Origin: Bacteroidota bacterium
GTDB taxonomy: Bacteria > Bacteroidota > Ignavibacteria > Kryptoniales > JAKASW01
Reading direction: 5' to 3'
Assembly (NCBI GenBank): GCA_021789755.1
Contig: JAJYJD010000146.1
Span: 1-8,531 of the forward strand
DNA: 8,531 nt
A program made the position numbers and the translations under genes. Below the pieces are notes generated by a model that did no database searches, had not been told where the DNA came from, and saw nothing but the letters and a program-made list of their open reading frames with translations. Below, piece after piece: positions 5,778 to 8,531 of the stretch. Within the stretch, counting starts at the first letter, position 1. The number at the start of each line of letters is the position of its first letter.

Positions 5778-8407
5778 TTCAGGATGAGCTCAGATTCTAT
5801 CGATTCGTTGATGATGCGAAGGATGCTTTCCCTGAGTCCGTCGAGATCCTCCTGGGAAGGCTTAGTGCCATCCTGGCGAAGCAAGTAGAAAGTATCGACT
5901 ATCCCGTCTACTCGGGTGGCGATCTTAGCGAAGTGTATGCTCAGCCCGGCCGAGGACATTGTAGAAGTCACCTTGTACAGGAAACCAAGCGAGTCGGGGG
6001 CAAAGACCTCGACCAGTGTGAAGTCTTTTGTCTCGGAAGTCTGGACTGCGACCTTGATGTTCGGGTTGACCTGATTTTTCAGTTTTCTCTGCCATTTCAT
6101 CCTGTGCCGCTCGAAGAGCTGTTCCGGGTCGGTTACTCCGGTGAGAACCGCGCCGAGGTCGGTTTCGATCTTCGTCATCTGGGAAGGCGTGAGATTTTTC
6201 CTGGTGATGTTATCGAAAACCTTGAACCGGTCTATAATAATTCCGTCGTCCCTGGTGAAAATATTGGCGTCCACGATGTTTGCATCGTTCGCGCTGAGAC
6301 AGGAACAGAACCTCGATAGTTGGAACGGCGCATCCCGGGCAATTACAGTGGCGTCCGTATAATCCTCGCTCTGGTTGAAGTGCACGTACACCGTCACGAA
6401 ACCGGATTCTATGGCTTCGATGTGTCGGACGATCTCATCGTCCTCAAACACAACTGAATAGAGATCGTTCTTTATCCCGTCAAAGTGTTTTCTGACGAGA
6501 CTAGTCTTGTCGGAAGCCATCTGCCCCATAATCGCTTCCTCCTTCTGTCGGCGTTGCTCCACCTGCAGAGAGACGATCGCCTCCTTGTCGAGCGATTCGC
6601 TGATTATCGTGTAGGATTTCCTGTACAATTCGTGAAGTAGCTGCGCTTTCCATTTGGTCCAGACAGTCGGGTTCACAGCGCTGAGGTCGGCGTATGTCAA
6701 CAGGTAGAGCATTTTCAGCTGTTCCGGTCCGGCAAAGAGCCTTGTGAACGCATAAACCGTCTCGGGGTCTCCGATATTCCTCCGGAAGGCGACCTGCTCC
6801 ATCTTGAGGTGGTTGCGCACGAGAAACCCGACGTCATCGATGACGTCGTCGAAACCGATTCTGCCAAGCGCCTTTTCGGCGACATCGACTCCGATAATCT
6901 CGTGCTTTCCGATGGAGATTGGTTTAGCAATATCGTGGAAAAGAACCCCGAGGTAAAGGACATCGGGGCGCTTAAGGGATTTGAGAAGCTCGCCGAGGAG
7001 CCGGTCCTGCTCGCCCACGCTTTCAAGATTTTCGATCGCTGTGAGTGTGTGCTCGTCAGCGGTGTAATAATGATAGACATTATGCTGGAAGAAGCCGATG
7101 AGCTTTCCGAACTCGGGCAAATACCGGCCGAGCACACCGAGCTCGTTCATGGATTTGAGCGTGAAAGCAACGTACTTTTCAGACAGGAGAACCGATTTAA
7201 AGACAGCGGCTGCCTCTTCCGATTTTTGAAATTCCGGATCGCTGAAGACGTCGAGCTCCCTGGCAATAGTCTCGTGCACATTTTCATCGAAGTGCATTCC
7301 GGTCTTCGCCTTGTGCCGGAATGCCTTGAACAGCCGGACAGGGTCCCTGCCTATTTCCCTGCTGAAGGCTATTTGATCACCGATCATGACATAGTCATCG
7401 TCCAGGCTCTTCGATTCGGCCGTTGCACCGTGCGGTTTCAACGAGGCGCTCATCTTTTCTGAAAGGACCTGGTTAAGCCTGAAAATCTTCCGCGCGTGCC
7501 TGAAATAGTCGCGCATGAAAACCTCGATCCCCTTGGAGTAATCGGGACTGATGTAGCCCATTTCTGCGGCGACTTTCTTCTGTATCTCGAAGTCCAGGAG
7601 GTCGTTGAGGGCCGACGATTGATAATGGAGGCTCTGGCGTGTTCTTAACACAAATTCAAATGCGTCCCTCGTGTGGTTGTACTGGAGCTGGTTTATAAGC
7701 CCTTTCTCGAGGAGGCGACTCAGAAAATCGAGTATAGCAGGCTGCTTTAAGGTATAGCCGGAGTCCGGAAGAAAATCGGGGTCGACGGCCCTGTACATCC
7801 AGAGCAGCGCGTGCAGGTCCCTCAACCCCCCGGCACTTTTTTTCAAGTTGGGTTCGAGAAGCGACGTCGATTTGCCGTATTTGTTCTGCCTTACGCGTAT
7901 CCCGTCGAGAGTCGACTTCATAAAACTTCTATCTGTATTCCTGGAGACAAAATCACGGATCGCAGATTCAAGTTTGACGAAAATGTCCTTCTTCCCGGCA
8001 ACAAATCGGTACTCCAGAGAAGCGGCCCAACTGTCGTGGTCGTCCTTGTAAGTCTGAAGCACCTGTCCGACATTTCGCACCGAGTGACCGATGTTCAGTC
8101 CCATGTCCCATAGGAAATGCATAATGCGCTGAGCCATAAAGCTCGATTCGACACCGCTACCGACGATGAAGAGGACGTCTACGTCCGAATGCGGACAGAG
8201 CTCGGCGCGTCCGTAACCGCCGACCGCCACGGCAGTCAGGTTGTCGGGATTGCCTGCCTCCTCGACAGCTTTTGTTATTGCCTCGTCGACGGCTGCGGTG
8301 AGAACAAGAGATACCTCCGAGCCCTTCGCCCCGGAAGCATGAAGGCGCTTTGCGCTCTCTCTCCTGAGGTTAAGCCTGTCTACAGCGATACCGACTTCTT
8401 CTCTCAT
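5774..8407 (-). CDS. glnD: Bifunctional [protein-PII] uridylyltransferase / uridylyl-removing enzyme
   Basis: In known systems GlnD is the glutamine sensor of nitrogen control: it uridylylates PII (GlnB/GlnK) when glutamine is low and deuridylylates it when glutamine is high. The 877 residues have the full domain order. The nucleotidyltransferase domain has GGYGRAELCPHSDVD (63-77) with metal-binding Asp75 and Asp77, followed by PNLKKSAGGLRDLHALLWM (186-204), the conserved GlnD helix region. The HD phosphohydrolase domain has YYTADEHT (His453), LFHDIAK (His491-Asp492), KHEIIG (His502) and TYADLSAVNP (Asp574), so the uridylyl-removing site looks intact. Two C-terminal ACT domains, about 668-732 and 796-850 (FTLVEVFAPDSLGFLYKV), are the glutamine-binding part. 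KHEIIG replaces the more usual DHSxxG. An in-frame stop lies 14 codons upstream with no other normal start between, so the ATG at 8407-8405 is the only reasonable start; no Shine-Dalgarno site precedes it. No PII gene is in the window. It overlaps murI by 4 bases. Confidence 0.95.
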   Translation of the reverse strand: MREEVGIAVDRLNLRRESAKRLHASGAKGSEVSLVLTAAVDEAITKAVEEAGNPDNLTAVAVGGYGRAELCPHSDVDVLFIVGSGVESSFMAQRIMHFLWDMGLNIGHSVRNVGQVLQTYKDDHDSWAASLEYRFVAGKKDIFVKLESAIRDFVSRNTDRSFMKSTLDGIRVRQNKYGKSTSLLEPNLKKSAGGLRDLHALLWMYRAVDPDFLPDSGYTLKQPAILDFLSRLLEKGLINQLQYNHTRDAFEFVLRTRQSLHYQSSALNDLLDFEIQKKVAAEMGYISPDYSKGIEVFMRDYFRHARKIFRLNQVLSEKMSASLKPHGATAESKSLDDDYVMIGDQIAFSREIGRDPVRLFKAFRHKAKTGMHFDENVHETIARELDVFSDPEFQKSEEAAAVFKSVLLSEKYVAFTLKSMNELGVLGRYLPEFGKLIGFFQHNVYHYYTADEHTLTAIENLESVGEQDRLLGELLKSLKRPDVLYLGVLFHDIAKPISIGKHEIIGVDVAEKALGRIGFDDVIDDVGFLVRNHLKMEQVAFRRNIGDPETVYAFTRLFAGPEQLKMLYLLTYADLSAVNPTVWTKWKAQLLHELYRKSYTIISESLDKEAIVSLQVEQRRQKEEAIMGQMASDKTSLVRKHFDGIKNDLYSVVFEDDEIVRHIEAIESGFVTVYVHFNQSEDYTDATVIARDAPFQLSRFCSCLSANDANIVDANIFTRDDGIIIDRFKVFDNITRKNLTPSQMTKIETDLGAVLTGVTDPEQLFERHRMKWQRKLKNQVNPNIKVAVQTSETKDFTLVEVFAPDSLGFLYKVTSTMSSAGLSIHFAKIATRVDGIVDTFYLLRQDGTKPSQEDLDGLRESILRIINESIESELILK

Positions 8408-8412
8408 ACAAT

Positions 8413-8422
8413 AAAATATAAT
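8413..8422. promoter_or_regulatory. Overlapping divergent -10-like elements upstream of glnD
   Basis: On the minus strand TATATT (plus 8415-8420) ends 7 bases before the glnD ATG; extended to TATATTTT (8413-8420) it matches the Bacteroidota -7 element TAnnTTTG at all but the last base. If used, the transcript would begin at or next to the ATG, so it would be leaderless, fitting the missing Shine-Dalgarno site. On the plus strand the same bases give a perfect TATAAT (8417-8422). I see no convincing -35 or -33 element for either, so this is tentative. Confidence 0.3.
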
Positions 8423-8483
8423 GAAGGGAGGATTGAAAACGGAATCTTACCCCCACGGCGCTCAGGATGGCCGAACTAGTCCC

Positions 8484-8515
8484 GTGTCGCCTGTTCAGAG
8501 CGAGTCAGGCTGCAC
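8484..8515. repeat. Interrupted inverted repeat near the right edge
   Basis: GTG-TC-GCCTG (8484-8493), a 12-base loop, then CAGGC-TG-CAC (8506-8515): eight base pairs around a 2x2 internal loop. No T tract follows on either strand within view. It could be part of a repeat, an RNA hairpin near the end of an upstream gene, or chance. Confidence 0.3.
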
Positions 8516-8531
8516 CCCCGTCCGAAGCTTC

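Larger units (their letters stand above)
8408..8531. other. Spacer 5' of glnD, no confident gene; repeat-like segment
   Basis: These 124 bases run from the glnD start to the window edge. The part nearest glnD is AT-rich and promoter-like. From about 8440 on, GC rises and on the minus strand it reads GGCCATCCTGAGCGCCGTGG; CATCCTGAGCG is a word I associate with dispersed intergenic repeats in many environmental bacteria. An inverted repeat lies at 8484-8515. A plus-strand frame from ATG 8421 stays open to the edge (37 codons) but has no recognisable product. On the minus strand the 3' end of an upstream gene ending at 8505 is also formally possible. None is supported enough to call. Confidence 0.5.

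Noticed and set aside
5295..5888. 197-codon open frame on the plus strand across murI and the end of glnD
   Set aside because: It is antisense to two firmly identified genes, its peptide is rich in Arg, Asp and His with no known motif, and it crosses the glnD-murI junction. It is a shadow of their codon bias.
6809..7462. 217-codon open frame on the plus strand inside glnD
   Set aside because: It lies wholly opposite the HD domain of glnD, whose residues are conserved; no family motif is visible in the plus-strand peptide.
8408..8531. SRP RNA, tmRNA or tRNA in the glnD spacer
   Set aside because: I looked for the SRP core (GGTCAGGTCCGGAAGGAAGCAG), tmRNA ends and a T-loop GTTCGAnTC; none is present.
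1..8531. CRISPR array, insertion sequence, phage or defence island
   Set aside because: No regularly spaced repeats, transposase or integrase motifs, or toxin-antitoxin-like small gene pairs are visible; the genes are housekeeping in character.

Overview
The window looks like an ordinary, gene-dense stretch of a bacterial chromosome with moderate GC. I see no transposase, phage gene, CRISPR array, rRNA or tRNA. The best guess at the organism is a member of the Bacteroidota/Chlorobiota/Ignavibacteria (FCB) assemblage. This rests on three things: the UvrD/PcrA helicase carries GDDAQSIY in motif III and a following block (LQNILDFQTDYPDAKVFRL) that I associate with that group; almost no start codon has a well-placed Shine-Dalgarno sequence; and the spacer 5' of glnD carries a CATCCTGAGCG word typical of interspersed intergenic repeats. 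This is inference from memory of the families, not a computed placement. A full-length GlnD argues against a typical Bacteroides-like organism and would fit an Ignavibacteria-like lineage better.

Layout. Plus strand, 1-4911: the 3' part of a class IV (BCAT/D-amino-acid type) PLP aminotransferase cut by the left edge; argH (argininosuccinate lyase), 8 bases later; a UvrD/PcrA superfamily 1 DNA helicase whose ATG overlaps the argH stop (ATGA); and a small GNAT acetyltransferase 23 bases further on. The tight packing suggests one transcription unit. Minus strand, 8407-4956: glnD (PII uridylyltransferase/uridylyl-removing enzyme) followed by murI (glutamate racemase), whose GTG start overlaps the glnD stop (GTGA). 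The two units converge across a 44-base gap with no T-tract terminator. The last 124 bases (8408-8531), 5' of glnD, hold AT-rich promoter-like elements and probably an intergenic repeat, with no confident gene. No gene-free stretch exceeds 300 bases.

How the genes relate. Several act around amino-acid nitrogen: the aminotransferase moves amino groups, ArgH releases arginine and fumarate, GlnD senses glutamine and controls PII, and MurI converts L-glutamate to the D-glutamate of peptidoglycan. The helicase and the acetyltransferase are probably operon passengers. I found no clearly undescribed system. The points most worth a second look are local: a perfect stem-loop that includes the GNAT start codon, a cre-like 12-base palindrome at the murI stop, the lack of Shine-Dalgarno sites, a possible leaderless glnD promoter, and the repeat-like spacer at the right edge.
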